Positions 26,781 to 35,365 of a DNA stretch of 64,000 bases are shown one piece after another. The position numbers and the translations under genes are program-made. The notes under the pieces were generated by a model. The model made no database searches. It was not told where the DNA came from and saw nothing but the letters and a program-made list of their open reading frames with translations. The DNA is from Candidatus Poseidoniaceae archaeon. GTDB lineage: Archaea > Thermoplasmatota > Poseidoniia > Poseidoniales > Poseidoniaceae. The stretch's first letter is position 1; every line of letters starts with the position of its first letter. The DNA lies in NCBI GenBank assembly GCA_949372875.1, contig CASIAW010000001.1, positions 496,001 to 560,000 on the forward strand. Direction: 5' to 3'.

Positions 26781-26871
26781 GACAGACCCTGTGGCTTGTG
26801 GTTTTTGAACATGGAGTTTCATCGTAAAGGGAGAGAGCAATGTTTGAGAAGGGTCGCCCGTATCAAGCATC

Positions 26872-28809
26872 ATGGCAGGTGGCGGATTTGTACTTCCCAA
26901 GGCTCGACCGAAGGGTCCGCCTTATTTTTCTCGAAACCAAATAGCGACTGTTCTTCACCAAGTCGCAGTTCTACTCGAACTCAACGGTGCAAACGTGTTT
27001 CGGGTTCGATCATACCAAAACGTCAGTCGAATGCTTGGGGGCCTTACAGAAGATTTGGGTGAATTAGTAGCAACCGGTCGTCTCTTTGAGATGAAGGGCA
27101 TCGGCAAAGGGTTGGGTTCTGCCCTCACGCAATCAATTGGCGAAGGGCGCTGGCCGAGTGATTGGGTTAACCTTCACGAGCAAACACCGAAAGGTTTGAT
27201 CGAAATGCTTGGCATTCCTGGACTTGGCCCCAAGCGGATTAAACTGATGAATGAAGAGTTAGGCGTTGATTCGGTTGCCACCCTCAAACAAGCCGCCCTC
27301 GATGGATTGATTGCTCCAATGAAGGGTTTTGGAAAGAAATCTCAACAGCGGATGTTGGATGGAATCGAATTACTTGCCCGGTTTAGAGCTCGCCGTCGAT
27401 TGGATATTGGTTTGATGTATGGTGAAGCCTTTCAGGCTAAAATTTCAGGACTTGATGGCGTCATTAAGGCACAACTGGCAGGTAGTGCTCGAAGACGAAA
27501 AGAAACAATTGGCGATTTAGATTTAGTTGTGGCTGTTCATGATGATGAACATGAAAAAGTAGCCGAGGCGATTCTTGGATTACCCGGAATCGCCGATGTA
27601 AAAGGAGCAGGAGATTCTAAAATCAGTCTTATTCTTGATACAAGTGTCTTCGAAGGCGGATTTACAGTTGGCCACATTGACCCTAATGTTCTTGATGCAA
27701 TTGGAGGAGATGATTACGAGCAATTGGAAAGCGGTGGGACCATTGATGCTCAGGTGAGGCTCGTTCCTCCAGAAGTATTCCCCTTCACTCTGGCTTACTT
27801 CACCGGCAGTAAAGAGCACAACATCGCTATGCGACAACGTGCAATTGAACGCGGATTGAAACTGAATGAATTTGGATTAATTCCAGATGCAAAGGCTGGT
27901 GATTTGAAAGGGATGGCTGCAGCACAATTTTCCCTCCCAGCAGTTGATGAACAAGAGATTTACAGGCACTTGGAACTTGAATGGGTCACGCCAGAATTAC
28001 GAGAAGATACCGGAGAAATACTGGCTGCTGAATCCTCAACACTGCCCTCTTTACTCACCGGGAAGGATATCCGGGGCGCACTTCACAACCATACCACTCT
28101 TTCCGATGGTGAAGCAAGTCTCGAGGAAATGGCAGATACTGCACGAAAGATGGGTTGGAACTGGTTAGGAATTGCAGACCATTCCCCTACACTCAAGATT
28201 GCGAATGGTGCAAGTGCAGAAGATTTGTTACAACAAGGCGAGACCATACGACAATACAATGCTGCATGGGAAAAGGAAGGTGTTGACTTTCGATTGTTCC
28301 ACGGTGTTGAATCGGATATTCTTGCAGGTGGAAAACTCGATCATCCTGACGATGTTCTTTCACAATTGGATTACACCGTTGCTTCAGTTCACGCACTCTC
28401 GAAATGGAAAGCACGTGATGAAATTCAAAATACCGAAGAATTGATGCAATGTATCGATCATCCTTCAACAACGATTCTCGGTCACCCTACTGGAAGAATA
28501 TTACAAGGAAGGGATGGATATGAAGTGGATTTATTTGCAGTGCTTGAACACATGGCTGAGCATAATGATGAAGGTCGATTAAAAGCAGTTGAATTGAATG
28601 CGAGTCCTTACCGTTTAGATTTAGATTGGCGCTTGTGCAAACACGCTAAAGGTTTGGGCGTGCCTGTAATTATCAACCCTGATGCACATTCCATTCGTGG
28701 ATTAGCAGATATCAGTTACGGTGTTATGGCTGCACGAAAAGGGTGGATTGAACCAGAGAATGTCCTCAATTCGCTCTCAGGCTCTGCAATGTCACAACGA
28801 CTTGCATGA
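26872..28809 (+). CDS. polX: Family X DNA polymerase with PHP exonuclease domain (PolX)
   Basis: A 645-residue repair polymerase. The N-terminal half carries helix-hairpin-helix elements (GIGKGLGSALTQ and IPGLGPKRIK) and the family X palm, with AGSARRRKETIGDLDLVV near 200-216 supplying the two catalytic Asp. From about residue 400 a PHP domain follows, with its metal-binding motifs complete: LHNHTTLSDG, GIADHS, HGVESD, SVHALS, GHPTGR and NPDAHS. In bacterial and archaeal PolX, the PHP domain gives 3'-5' exonuclease and AP-end processing activity. It probably fills short gaps in base excision repair. It begins a four-gene run ending in nth, overlapping the next gene by four bases. That neighbourhood supports a base-excision repair unit. 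Confidence 0.95.
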   Translation: MAGGGFVLPKARPKGPPYFSRNQIATVLHQVAVLLELNGANVFRVRSYQNVSRMLGGLTEDLGELVATGRLFEMKGIGKGLGSALTQSIGEGRWPSDWVNLHEQTPKGLIEMLGIPGLGPKRIKLMNEELGVDSVATLKQAALDGLIAPMKGFGKKSQQRMLDGIELLARFRARRRLDIGLMYGEAFQAKISGLDGVIKAQLAGSARRRKETIGDLDLVVAVHDDEHEKVAEAILGLPGIADVKGAGDSKISLILDTSVFEGGFTVGHIDPNVLDAIGGDDYEQLESGGTIDAQVRLVPPEVFPFTLAYFTGSKEHNIAMRQRAIERGLKLNEFGLIPDAKAGDLKGMAAAQFSLPAVDEQEIYRHLELEWVTPELREDTGEILAAESSTLPSLLTGKDIRGALHNHTTLSDGEASLEEMADTARKMGWNWLGIADHSPTLKIANGASAEDLLQQGETIRQYNAAWEKEGVDFRLFHGVESDILAGGKLDHPDDVLSQLDYTVASVHALSKWKARDEIQNTEELMQCIDHPSTTILGHPTGRILQGRDGYEVDLFAVLEHMAEHNDEGRLKAVELNASPYRLDLDWRLCKHAKGLGVPVIINPDAHSIRGLADISYGVMAARKGWIEPENVLNSLSGSAMSQRLA

Positions 28810-29066
28810 TACGGTTCGAACCACACCTTCATGCCACACCGCCTTCTGGACGCACCATGCGACTTCTAAGGACCCTCATCATTGGCGGAGTCATGTTGAT
28901 TCCCGGTCTGCTTTTGGCCATGCTCGTTTGGTATCTGGCCGGACAGCCAGTTACAGAGCCAATGGAGTCTCTCATCTGTAACGGGATTCCTCTTCTTTCG
29001 GTAAGTATCGGGCTGCTTTTTGGTTGGAAAACAGGCGAAGCATACGCTGTGAAGATGGAATCGTGA
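28806..29066 (+). CDS. Small membrane protein in the polX-nth operon
   Basis: Up to 86 residues with two membrane helices (LLRTLIIGGVMLIPGLLLAM and GIPLLSVSIGLLFGW). Family unknown. An ATG at 28806 overlaps the polX stop as ATGA. A second ATG at 28857 would give a 69-residue protein starting right at the first helix; the sequence does not decide between them. It is nine bases before the next gene. Its place between repair genes may only reflect co-transcription. Confidence 0.6.
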   Translation: MIRFEPHLHATPPSGRTMRLLRTLIIGGVMLIPGLLLAMLVWYLAGQPVTEPMESLICNGIPLLSVSIGLLFGWKTGEAYAVKMES

Positions 29067-29075
29067 GGTGAAACA

Positions 29076-29381
29076 ATGAAGCATTTCAACATCGAACAGT
29101 GGTCTGAAGTTAGCGAATCGTTCGAGGGTTTTTTTGATGATGTTGAAGGTGATGTCGAACGTAGTGAAGACGCTCTTCGATTCATTTCCCCCTTAGATCT
29201 TGTTCAAACAAGTCTTTTCCTCTACCGAAGTGGAAACTTCGCTGCCGCAATGCCGTTACATGGCATCGATGCGAAAGTAGAACATATACACTTCAAGCCA
29301 GAAACCTTTGAAATTCAACTACTCGGTGAAGGCGTTGATTACACCTACAAAGTTCCTCCACAACTCGTGAAGGGTGACTGA
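29076..29381 (+). CDS. Small acidic hypothetical protein in the polX-nth operon
   Basis: A 101-residue soluble protein, acidic in its first half (EGFFDDVEGDVERSEDALRF) and mixed alpha/beta after that. I do not recognise it. A clear GAGGTG site seven bases before the ATG supports the start. Only one base separates its stop from the nth start at 29383. Translation of the two is therefore probably linked, and a function in the same repair context is possible but unproven. Confidence 0.65.
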   Translation: MKHFNIEQWSEVSESFEGFFDDVEGDVERSEDALRFISPLDLVQTSLFLYRSGNFAAAMPLHGIDAKVEHIHFKPETFEIQLLGEGVDYTYKVPPQLVKGD

Positions 29382-29382
29382 G

Positions 29383-30033
29383 ATGAAACGCAGCGAAAAA
29401 GCGGTACGAATCGCTGCAATGCTGGAAGAGTTCTATCCCGAAACCCCTGTACCTCTCGACCATGATAACGACTTCCAGTTACTTGTCGCCGTTTTGATGA
29501 GTGCTCAAACAACTGACCTCAAAGTCAACCAAGTCACTCCTGCTCTCTTTTCAAAAGCGCCAACACCGGAAGCAATGGTTAAACTTCCTGTAGAGGTCAT
29601 TCTCCAGGATATAAGACAAGTTGGTCTTGCACCAACGAAAGCGAGGAATATTCACAGACTCTCGGAATTGTTAGTTGAGCGACATGGTGGCGTTGTCCCC
29701 CAAACTTTTGAGGAACTCGAAGATCTGCCCGGTGTGGGTCACAAAACTGCAGGTGTCGTAATGGCGCAAGCATTTGACGTCCCTGCATTCCCAATTGACA
29801 CACACATTCATCGACTCGCTGCTCGATGGGGGCTTTCGAATGACACCAATGTGGAGAGAACGGAGCGAGATCTCAAAGCCATCTTTCCAAAGAACATTTG
29901 GAATAAGTTGCATTTACAAATTATCTTTTTTGGAAGGGAATATTGCCCTGCACGAGGGCATGACCTGACTCAATGCCCTATCTGTTCATGGACTGCAACG
30001 AAAAAACGCATTGCGCAAGAAAAGAAGCGTTAA
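29383..30033 (+). CDS. nth: Endonuclease III, bacterial-type, with incomplete Fe-S loop
   Basis: A 216-residue DNA glycosylase/AP lyase that removes oxidised pyrimidines. The helix-hairpin-helix is LPGVGHKTAGVV, carrying the catalytic Lys, and VDTHIHR-type catalytic Asp appears as FPIDTHIHRLAARWGLS. The Fe-S cluster loop is odd. Standard Nth has Cys-X6-Cys-X2-Cys-X5-Cys, but here I see Cys-X9-Cys-X2-Cys and no fourth Cys before the end. The whole sequence (MKRSEKAVRI start, LHLQIIFFGREYCPARGHD) reminds me of Bacteroidetes-type Nth, which suggests transfer from bacteria. I use ATG 29383, preceded by GGGTGA, over GTG 29374. It closes the polX run. Confidence 0.92.
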   Translation: MKRSEKAVRIAAMLEEFYPETPVPLDHDNDFQLLVAVLMSAQTTDLKVNQVTPALFSKAPTPEAMVKLPVEVILQDIRQVGLAPTKARNIHRLSELLVERHGGVVPQTFEELEDLPGVGHKTAGVVMAQAFDVPAFPIDTHIHRLAARWGLSNDTNVERTERDLKAIFPKNIWNKLHLQIIFFGREYCPARGHDLTQCPICSWTATKKRIAQEKKR

Positions 30034-30034
30034 C

Positions 30035-30493
30035 TCAGAGTATGGTGATACTTCGAGATGCGATGTTCACAAGAACCAGAGCCCCAACAATGATTGCTGT
30101 GACACGTAGTGCTGTATGTTCATTCGTATCGTCATGGGATTCACGCAGCAATGCGTATCCAATCATACCTAAACCAATTGTTTGGAAGATTGTTCCAATG
30201 GAACCAATAACCCGATTCAAATCAGTATGGGATTCTGTGTCTTCGAGCATTTGTTTCATTTGCCCCTCTGCTTCAAGGTCATAGTCAACCGCCGATGGAG
30301 GGCCAAACATTTCCACAACTTCAACAAAAATGACAGAGGCAAGAATAAGAATTACGCCAAGCATCAACCAGCGGTGAAAAGAATAACTCATTGCCGAGAG
30401 TTGGAAACCAGCAGCCGGCTGATATGGAGAGGGTGGTGTTGGTATTGTTTGCTGGGCTTGCGGGGCGGCTGGGGGCATTGGGGGTGCTTGCAT
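30035..30493 (-). CDS. Proline-rich three-helix membrane protein at the end of the archaellum block
   Basis: About 152 residues. The N-terminus is Pro/Ala/Gln-rich and probably disordered (MQAPPMPPAAPQAQQTIPTP). Three membrane helices follow (LMLGVILILASVIFVEVVEM, IGSIGTIFQTIGLGMIGYAL, TAIIVGALVLVNIA). No known archaellum protein fits. The ATG at 30493 is 41 bases after the flaJ stop; a TTG at 30538 overlapping flaJ is a weaker start. As the last gene of the block it is a candidate accessory part or a passenger. Confidence 0.65.
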   Translation of the reverse strand: MQAPPMPPAAPQAQQTIPTPPSPYQPAAGFQLSAMSYSFHRWLMLGVILILASVIFVEVVEMFGPPSAVDYDLEAEGQMKQMLEDTESHTDLNRVIGSIGTIFQTIGLGMIGYALLRESHDDTNEHTALRVTAIIVGALVLVNIASRSITIL

Positions 30494-30534
30494 GAAAACA
30501 CATTCAAGAAACGGGTTATGATTGTTGGGGAGAT

Positions 30535-32337
30535 TCAAACATTGAACATTGATGCTGCCGAATCAAGCACAAGTGAGGTGACATACGAGGTAATTCCTGC
30601 AACCCAGAGAAGTTGAATGGATTGGCCTAGAGCAGTCGTGGCACCACCGCCTCGCAATCGATTAGAAATAATGGAAACCGCCCAAACTTGGAATAAGATG
30701 AGAATCGATACAATGACTTTGAACAATCGAATATTTTCTTCAACACCCGATGCGTCATCCATGATTGGAAGTGCAATTTGGGCTCCAAATTGTGCAAGGT
30801 CTACATTGCTGTTTTCAGTGAATGTCGTTGCAATACCGGCAATCGAATCACCAAGGCGCATGACAATGGAAATGGTAACGTTGAGACTTGTGACACAAGC
30901 AATGAGCAAACCAAGAGCGACACCACGCATTGTGTTTGCAGATAATGATCTACGACGTCGTAAGGAAAGAAGGCTTCCCACTGTTCGAGATACCATTTCG
31001 GCAGTACGAGCAGGTTGACCCGAGGATTGTGAACCCTCGATGTATATACGCGTGTAGCGAGAGATAACCGCTGAGTTGGTATCTGCGTTGAAGTAATCCC
31101 AAGCTCTATCTGAATCAATTCGAGTACCCAGTCTGCGCTCAAGTCGGTCGATTGAATCATCGAGCATTCCGAAATCAATGCCACGAAGTGCTTTAATGGT
31201 CGCTGATGGTTCAGATGAACGTGCTTGAGCAGTACCTCCGAGGGCACGAATAAAATCCGGATATGTTTCATCTCTGCGGAGGATTTGTCGCTCTTCACGA
31301 CCAACCATCAATGCTGGAACAAGCATGGGAGAGAGGGGGGCTGCAATCAGTAACAACCCATAGCGGTCCCATTGCGAAGTAACTGCCTCCCAAGCGGAAA
31401 GAATTGTGAAAATGGTAATGACCGTAAGAATCGAGGTCATGATAATCGAGGCAACTAAAGAGCGAACGAAGTTGATTCGGAATGGCGTGTCAAGTTCATC
31501 ACGAGCAAAGGTTGGGTCTTCTGGTATTGAGGCGCGGAAAGCAAACACTGCACCCACTTGAACGATGGTAAACAAAAGACTTGCCAGAAGCAAAAACCGT
31601 AATCGACTAGCAACCATTATCGGAGTATCACTTGCTGAGCCGACTTCAAAGAGAATGAGGTGAATACCCGCAACGACAATTCCGAATAATCCTGCAGATA
31701 CCAAGGAAACATAGATTTCTTTCATTGTGTCTACGGATTCAAGTCGAGTGTCATACAACGTAGCGTATTGTTCAGAAACTGTCTCTTGTTCTGAACGCAT
31801 GAATTCATCAATAGGTTGGCCCGCTTCAATGGAAAATGCCATTCTATCAAGAAAATCAGCCCAGAGTGGACTTGGGCTTTGTTGTGCAACGATTCGGGAT
31901 GCTTCAGGCAAAGAAGTGTGCCATTTATCGACTAAAGTCTCAATCCGTTTCACTTCAACCGCAAGTTCTCCATAATCACTCATCTGCTTCAAGATATCAA
32001 AAATGGATTGTGCAGCAACTTCTCCAAGAGACAGAATACCCATTCGAGTGATGAACATGTGCATCTCTTTTTCGATCATCGTTGCAGAACGTCGAACTTC
32101 AAGGAGTGGGAAAACAAACGCCGCCCCTCCCGCAATAAGTGGTAAAAGTAGAATGAAGAGAAAACCGGATGTTCCCGTAAAGAGGCCTTGTTCGCCAGTC
32201 CCTCCAGTTATGGAGATGAAGATGAACGCAAACACCAATCCTGCAACGGCTGCACCCCCTACGAAGAATAATAGAAATTGGGAAATGGGCATTTCCAAGC
32301 GACGTAGAGCGATTTGCCAGGTAGACATTCGCTGCAT
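30535..32337 (-). CDS. flaJ: Archaellum membrane platform protein FlaJ (T2SS F family)
   Basis: A 600-residue multi-pass membrane protein, the platform on which the FlaI motor ATPase acts. Two GspF-like halves are visible. The N-terminal part has helices near 15-80 and a cytoplasmic helical region (HMFITRMGILSLGEVAAQ) typical of archaellum/TadC-type proteins. A second region (RRDETYPDFIRALGGTAQAR) repeats the pattern, followed by further helices near 470-600. Its place ten bases after flaI, together with the fold, makes the call firm. GAGGGA lies six bases before the ATG. Length is near that of other archaeal FlaJ. Confidence 0.92.
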   Translation of the reverse strand: MQRMSTWQIALRRLEMPISQFLLFFVGGAAVAGLVFAFIFISITGGTGEQGLFTGTSGFLFILLLPLIAGGAAFVFPLLEVRRSATMIEKEMHMFITRMGILSLGEVAAQSIFDILKQMSDYGELAVEVKRIETLVDKWHTSLPEASRIVAQQSPSPLWADFLDRMAFSIEAGQPIDEFMRSEQETVSEQYATLYDTRLESVDTMKEIYVSLVSAGLFGIVVAGIHLILFEVGSASDTPIMVASRLRFLLLASLLFTIVQVGAVFAFRASIPEDPTFARDELDTPFRINFVRSLVASIIMTSILTVITIFTILSAWEAVTSQWDRYGLLLIAAPLSPMLVPALMVGREERQILRRDETYPDFIRALGGTAQARSSEPSATIKALRGIDFGMLDDSIDRLERRLGTRIDSDRAWDYFNADTNSAVISRYTRIYIEGSQSSGQPARTAEMVSRTVGSLLSLRRRRSLSANTMRGVALGLLIACVTSLNVTISIVMRLGDSIAGIATTFTENSNVDLAQFGAQIALPIMDDASGVEENIRLFKVIVSILILFQVWAVSIISNRLRGGGATTALGQSIQLLWVAGITSYVTSLVLDSAASMFNV

Positions 32338-32347
32338 ACATCATCCC

Positions 32348-34066
32348 TCAATCATGGTTTATGCCTTTCCAACTATCAACAGCTTTGTCGAAATGTTCCC
32401 AGCCACTATTGTAGTAGATTCCAAGCAAATCAAACACATCGTCATAGTGGGTTAAGTCTCTGTCCACCATCCGTTGAAGCGCATCTGCACGCTTGAGCAT
32501 TTCATCGTAAATGTCACGCTTATTGGCGAATCCTGCCATTGCAGCAATCTTATTTTCAAGCAAATGGCTTTGGAACATACCACGGAAATAGTGTTTGTCC
32601 TTGACTGGATCCCATTCGAACATACCACGAGTAAGAACACCATCGCTGTGTTTATTGTATCCAATGACTTCATCGATACCTGTTACACGTCGAGCAATTC
32701 CTCCACCGGGTGCTTCTACGACTTCTTGGAAAATAGCGAAATTCAAGTTATCGAAGAAACGAATTGGAACATTGATTGGGTCACCAGTAAATCGCTGAAT
32801 CATCTTTACGATAGATGATGCGTGGAAAGTTGCGATAACTGGGTGACCTGTCTGCATGGCTTGGAAAGCAGTTGCCCCTTCAACACCACGAATTTCTCCG
32901 ATGATAATGTATCGAGGACGGCTACGCAATGCTGCTTTGAGCAGGTCGAACATTTCAACGCTTGAATCTTCACTCTTCGATGTTCGAGTAACCAGGCGTT
33001 GCCAGATCTTGTGGCGAACCTTCACTTCGGGAGTATCTTCCGCTGAATAAATCTTAACATTGTGGTCAATGAATGGTAGAATCGCATTCAGTGTTGTCGT
33101 CTTTCCAGATGCTGTTTCTCCAGAGACCAGAACAGACATTCCATATTCAAGACAAATCCAAATGTAGGCTGCCACTTGCGATGAGATGGTACCCCAGGCA
33201 ATCAGTTGAGTGATGGAAATGGTTTCTTCAGCGAACTTACGAATAGTGAAAGATGGACCGAGCATCGAAACATCGTCAGAGAAAATAATGTTGATACGGG
33301 AGCCATCAAGTAAAGCGCCGTCAATAATCGGTTTATTATCCGATACTGGTCGACCAATACGTTCCGACATTGCTCGCAAAAATCGAGCAAGAACATCTCG
33401 GTCACGGAATCGGATGTTCGATGAGACCATTCCAAACACTTTGTGATCCATGTGAACGTGTTTCAAACCAATGGAGTGAATATCTTCCAGCATTTCATCT
33501 GAAAGCAGGGGTTCAAGTGGACCATTTCGTATAAGGTCTCGAATGATGATGTATTGCAGACGTTCCCGCTGTTCAGCAGTAACCAACATGCGCTTATCAT
33601 CAAGGCCCAACATTTCCCACATGCGACCTTGACGTCGAACTGAGGTTGTGAGTTCTGATTCAAGCACTGTGTATTGTTCAATCATACGACTGAGGATAGA
33701 CTCAAATTCAGAATCAGTCGTGAAAGTCGGAGCGTTGGGTGCTTCTTGGAGAAGAACTTCAACCAGTTGGCGGCGAATGTTTTCTTCTTCCTCGGTGAGT
33801 TGTGGCTCTAAACCAAACCAGAGAACTTGACCACCGCCTTCTTCATCCGCTGGAGGCTCGTAAATGTGGATGAAAATTGGTTCCTTTGCTAAATAGATGA
33901 GATTGAGTGGTCGTTGCTTCTTAGCATCACGGTCTAACGGGCCGTAGTATACCGGACGAGTACCGTATTTAGCTTCAAAATCTCGGACCCAGTCACCGAC
34001 GTGGGGGTGAGCGTTCATGACAGCGTTAAGGTCGCCCCTAGCAAATCGAAGTTCTTCATCAGCCAT
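32348..34066 (-). CDS. flaI: Archaellum motor ATPase FlaI
   Basis: A 572-residue hexameric secretion-family ATPase that powers archaellin assembly and rotation. Walker A is SGETASGKTTTLNAILPF, the Asp box is KIYSAEDTPEVKV, Walker B is IIGEIRGVEGATAFQAMQTGHP, and the His box is VIATFHASS. The N-terminal domain up to about 250 has the usual FlaI layout (QYIIIRDLIRNGPLEPLLSD, written here as part of its start). A strong AGGAGGT precedes the ATG by eight bases. FlaH follows it upstream and FlaJ downstream, as in other archaea. The related pilus ATPases are the alternative, but FlaH next door favours the archaellum. Confidence 0.95.
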   Translation of the reverse strand: MADEELRFARGDLNAVMNAHPHVGDWVRDFEAKYGTRPVYYGPLDRDAKKQRPLNLIYLAKEPIFIHIYEPPADEEGGGQVLWFGLEPQLTEEEENIRRQLVEVLLQEAPNAPTFTTDSEFESILSRMIEQYTVLESELTTSVRRQGRMWEMLGLDDKRMLVTAEQRERLQYIIIRDLIRNGPLEPLLSDEMLEDIHSIGLKHVHMDHKVFGMVSSNIRFRDRDVLARFLRAMSERIGRPVSDNKPIIDGALLDGSRINIIFSDDVSMLGPSFTIRKFAEETISITQLIAWGTISSQVAAYIWICLEYGMSVLVSGETASGKTTTLNAILPFIDHNVKIYSAEDTPEVKVRHKIWQRLVTRTSKSEDSSVEMFDLLKAALRSRPRYIIIGEIRGVEGATAFQAMQTGHPVIATFHASSIVKMIQRFTGDPINVPIRFFDNLNFAIFQEVVEAPGGGIARRVTGIDEVIGYNKHSDGVLTRGMFEWDPVKDKHYFRGMFQSHLLENKIAAMAGFANKRDIYDEMLKRADALQRMVDRDLTHYDDVFDLLGIYYNSGWEHFDKAVDSWKGINHD

Positions 34067-34080
34067 TTACAAAACCTCCT

Positions 34081-34824
34081 TCAGCTCACCGCAGTAATAT
34101 CGACAATGAAGCCCATACTCGGTTCAACACGCCATCCAATCGAGGTCTGGACAGGGCCAGCGGCTCGTAAGAAGCGGGTAACGATGATATTACGCTTGAT
34201 TTCTCCCCCAATCATGTTGGTTGTGAGGTCAAGAACAATTTCTGCTGAACTTCGCATTGTGTGCATCAATTTATGATCCATCTCTTCTGAGTCGACACAA
34301 AGCATGAGCGAACGTCCCTTCGAGCATATTTGACGCAATCTCTGCATGAGATTGAAGCGTCTGGTATCATCAAGGTCTGTTGGCATAATGGAACTTGCTG
34401 AATCAATAACGACTACATCTGCAAGTTCGATTGCTTCTGAATCCAAGAGTTGCTCCAGCTTAACCTCAGGTTTTGATTCGGCCATCGTTCCATAGCGGCT
34501 GAAGACAAGAAGTCTACCATCTCGGACAGCATCGGTAACGCCGTATCCAATTGATTCCATTTGCTCAATCCATCCACGGGTTGTCAGTTCTGTGGTAATG
34601 ACCAAGACTTTGACTCCGTTTTCAACCATGCCATACACAAGTCGCTGAGAGATAAGGGACTTTCCACCTCCAACGGCTCCTTGTAGCACATAGAGGGAAC
34701 GGTTTGGCAGCCGTAGGCCCATTGAGTCAGCAAGAGAGTCTGTTTCCAAGTCATAAGGAAAACCGTCTTCTTTTGGCTTGTGTGCCATGAGCAATGGATT
34801 GTCCTCATTCGGATTAAGATTCAT
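34081..34824 (-). CDS. flaH: Archaellum regulatory ATPase FlaH (KaiC-like)
   Basis: A 247-residue RecA/KaiC-fold protein that binds FlaI and stabilises the motor ring. Walker A is LQGAVGGGKSLISQRLVYG, and the Walker B strand is ADVVVIDSASSIMPTD. The C-terminal end (IGWRVEPSMGFIVDITAVS) is typical of FlaH. FlaH usually binds but hardly hydrolyses ATP; that is family knowledge. GAGGAGGTG lies upstream of the ATG, which overlaps the end of flaG by 11 bases. FlaH is the most specific marker that this block is an archaellum rather than a type IV pilus. Confidence 0.93.
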   Translation of the reverse strand: MNLNPNEDNPLLMAHKPKEDGFPYDLETDSLADSMGLRLPNRSLYVLQGAVGGGKSLISQRLVYGMVENGVKVLVITTELTTRGWIEQMESIGYGVTDAVRDGRLLVFSRYGTMAESKPEVKLEQLLDSEAIELADVVVIDSASSIMPTDLDDTRRFNLMQRLRQICSKGRSLMLCVDSEEMDHKLMHTMRSSAEIVLDLTTNMIGGEIKRNIIVTRFLRAAGPVQTSIGWRVEPSMGFIVDITAVS

Positions 34825-35356
34825 TTAACTGCACCTCCTCGACCATTTCTGTACTCATTGAGATGCCAGAAATACTGTTTGACCTTGCAATTGCAAAAAG
34901 TGAGATTTCCTTTGTACCGCTCGGGTTAGCGGCCATATCCTCATCATAGTTGTCAAAGGCTTCGTCTTCTAATTTGACTTCGAGTAATACACTCGGGTCC
35001 CAATCTGTTGCAGTATTTGGGAAAAATTGTAGATTTGTGATTGATGAATCGTCAAGGGTGATTCCATCGACAATGACTGCCAGTGAATTTTCATCCATTG
35101 TATGCAGCCCGGTGTTTTGAATGTAAAATGTAATTTCATTAAAATCTCCAGGGTTGGCAGCAAATTGAATCGAGACCATCATTGGGTCCCCTGCAAAACC
35201 TATACCTATTTCTTCAGAAAGTTGTAACCCCTTTTGTTGTTGTTGGATCACTCGAGAAGTCGAAGACCACTCGGAAACCAGAACAGCACTTGCTGCACTC
35301 GAAATCAACAATGCAGTAACCAGCATTATGATTGTAGATGCACCACCGTCCGCCAT
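34814..35356 (-). CDS. flaG: Archaellum stator-like protein FlaG
   Basis: About 180 residues. The N-terminal helix ADGGASTIIMLVTALLISSA has the class III signal-like pattern of FlaG. A beta-sandwich outer domain follows (VSIQFAANPGDFNEITFYIQ, and VIVDGITLDDSSITNLQF). In known archaella FlaF and FlaG form a complex that anchors the motor to the S-layer. The start is ATG 35356 with GAGGTG five bases upstream; a TTG directly before it is less likely. It lies nine bases after flaF and overlaps flaH. FlaG and FlaF could be swapped as labels, because both share a fold. Confidence 0.75.
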   Translation of the reverse strand: MADGGASTIIMLVTALLISSAASAVLVSEWSSTSRVIQQQQKGLQLSEEIGIGFAGDPMMVSIQFAANPGDFNEITFYIQNTGLHTMDENSLAVIVDGITLDDSSITNLQFFPNTATDWDPSVLLEVKLEDEAFDNYDEDMAANPSGTKEISLFAIARSNSISGISMSTEMVEEVQLNES

Positions 35357-35365
35357 CAAAACACC

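Noticed and set aside
26781..26900. N-terminal extension of the membrane protein at 26451 to 26900
   Set aside because: It would overlap the divergent polX start and adds a Pro-rich stretch unlike the hydrophobic start of the rest.
30493..30538. TTG start for the membrane protein overlapping flaJ
   Set aside because: ATG 30493 gives a normal Pro-rich N-terminus, and no ribosome site favours the TTG.
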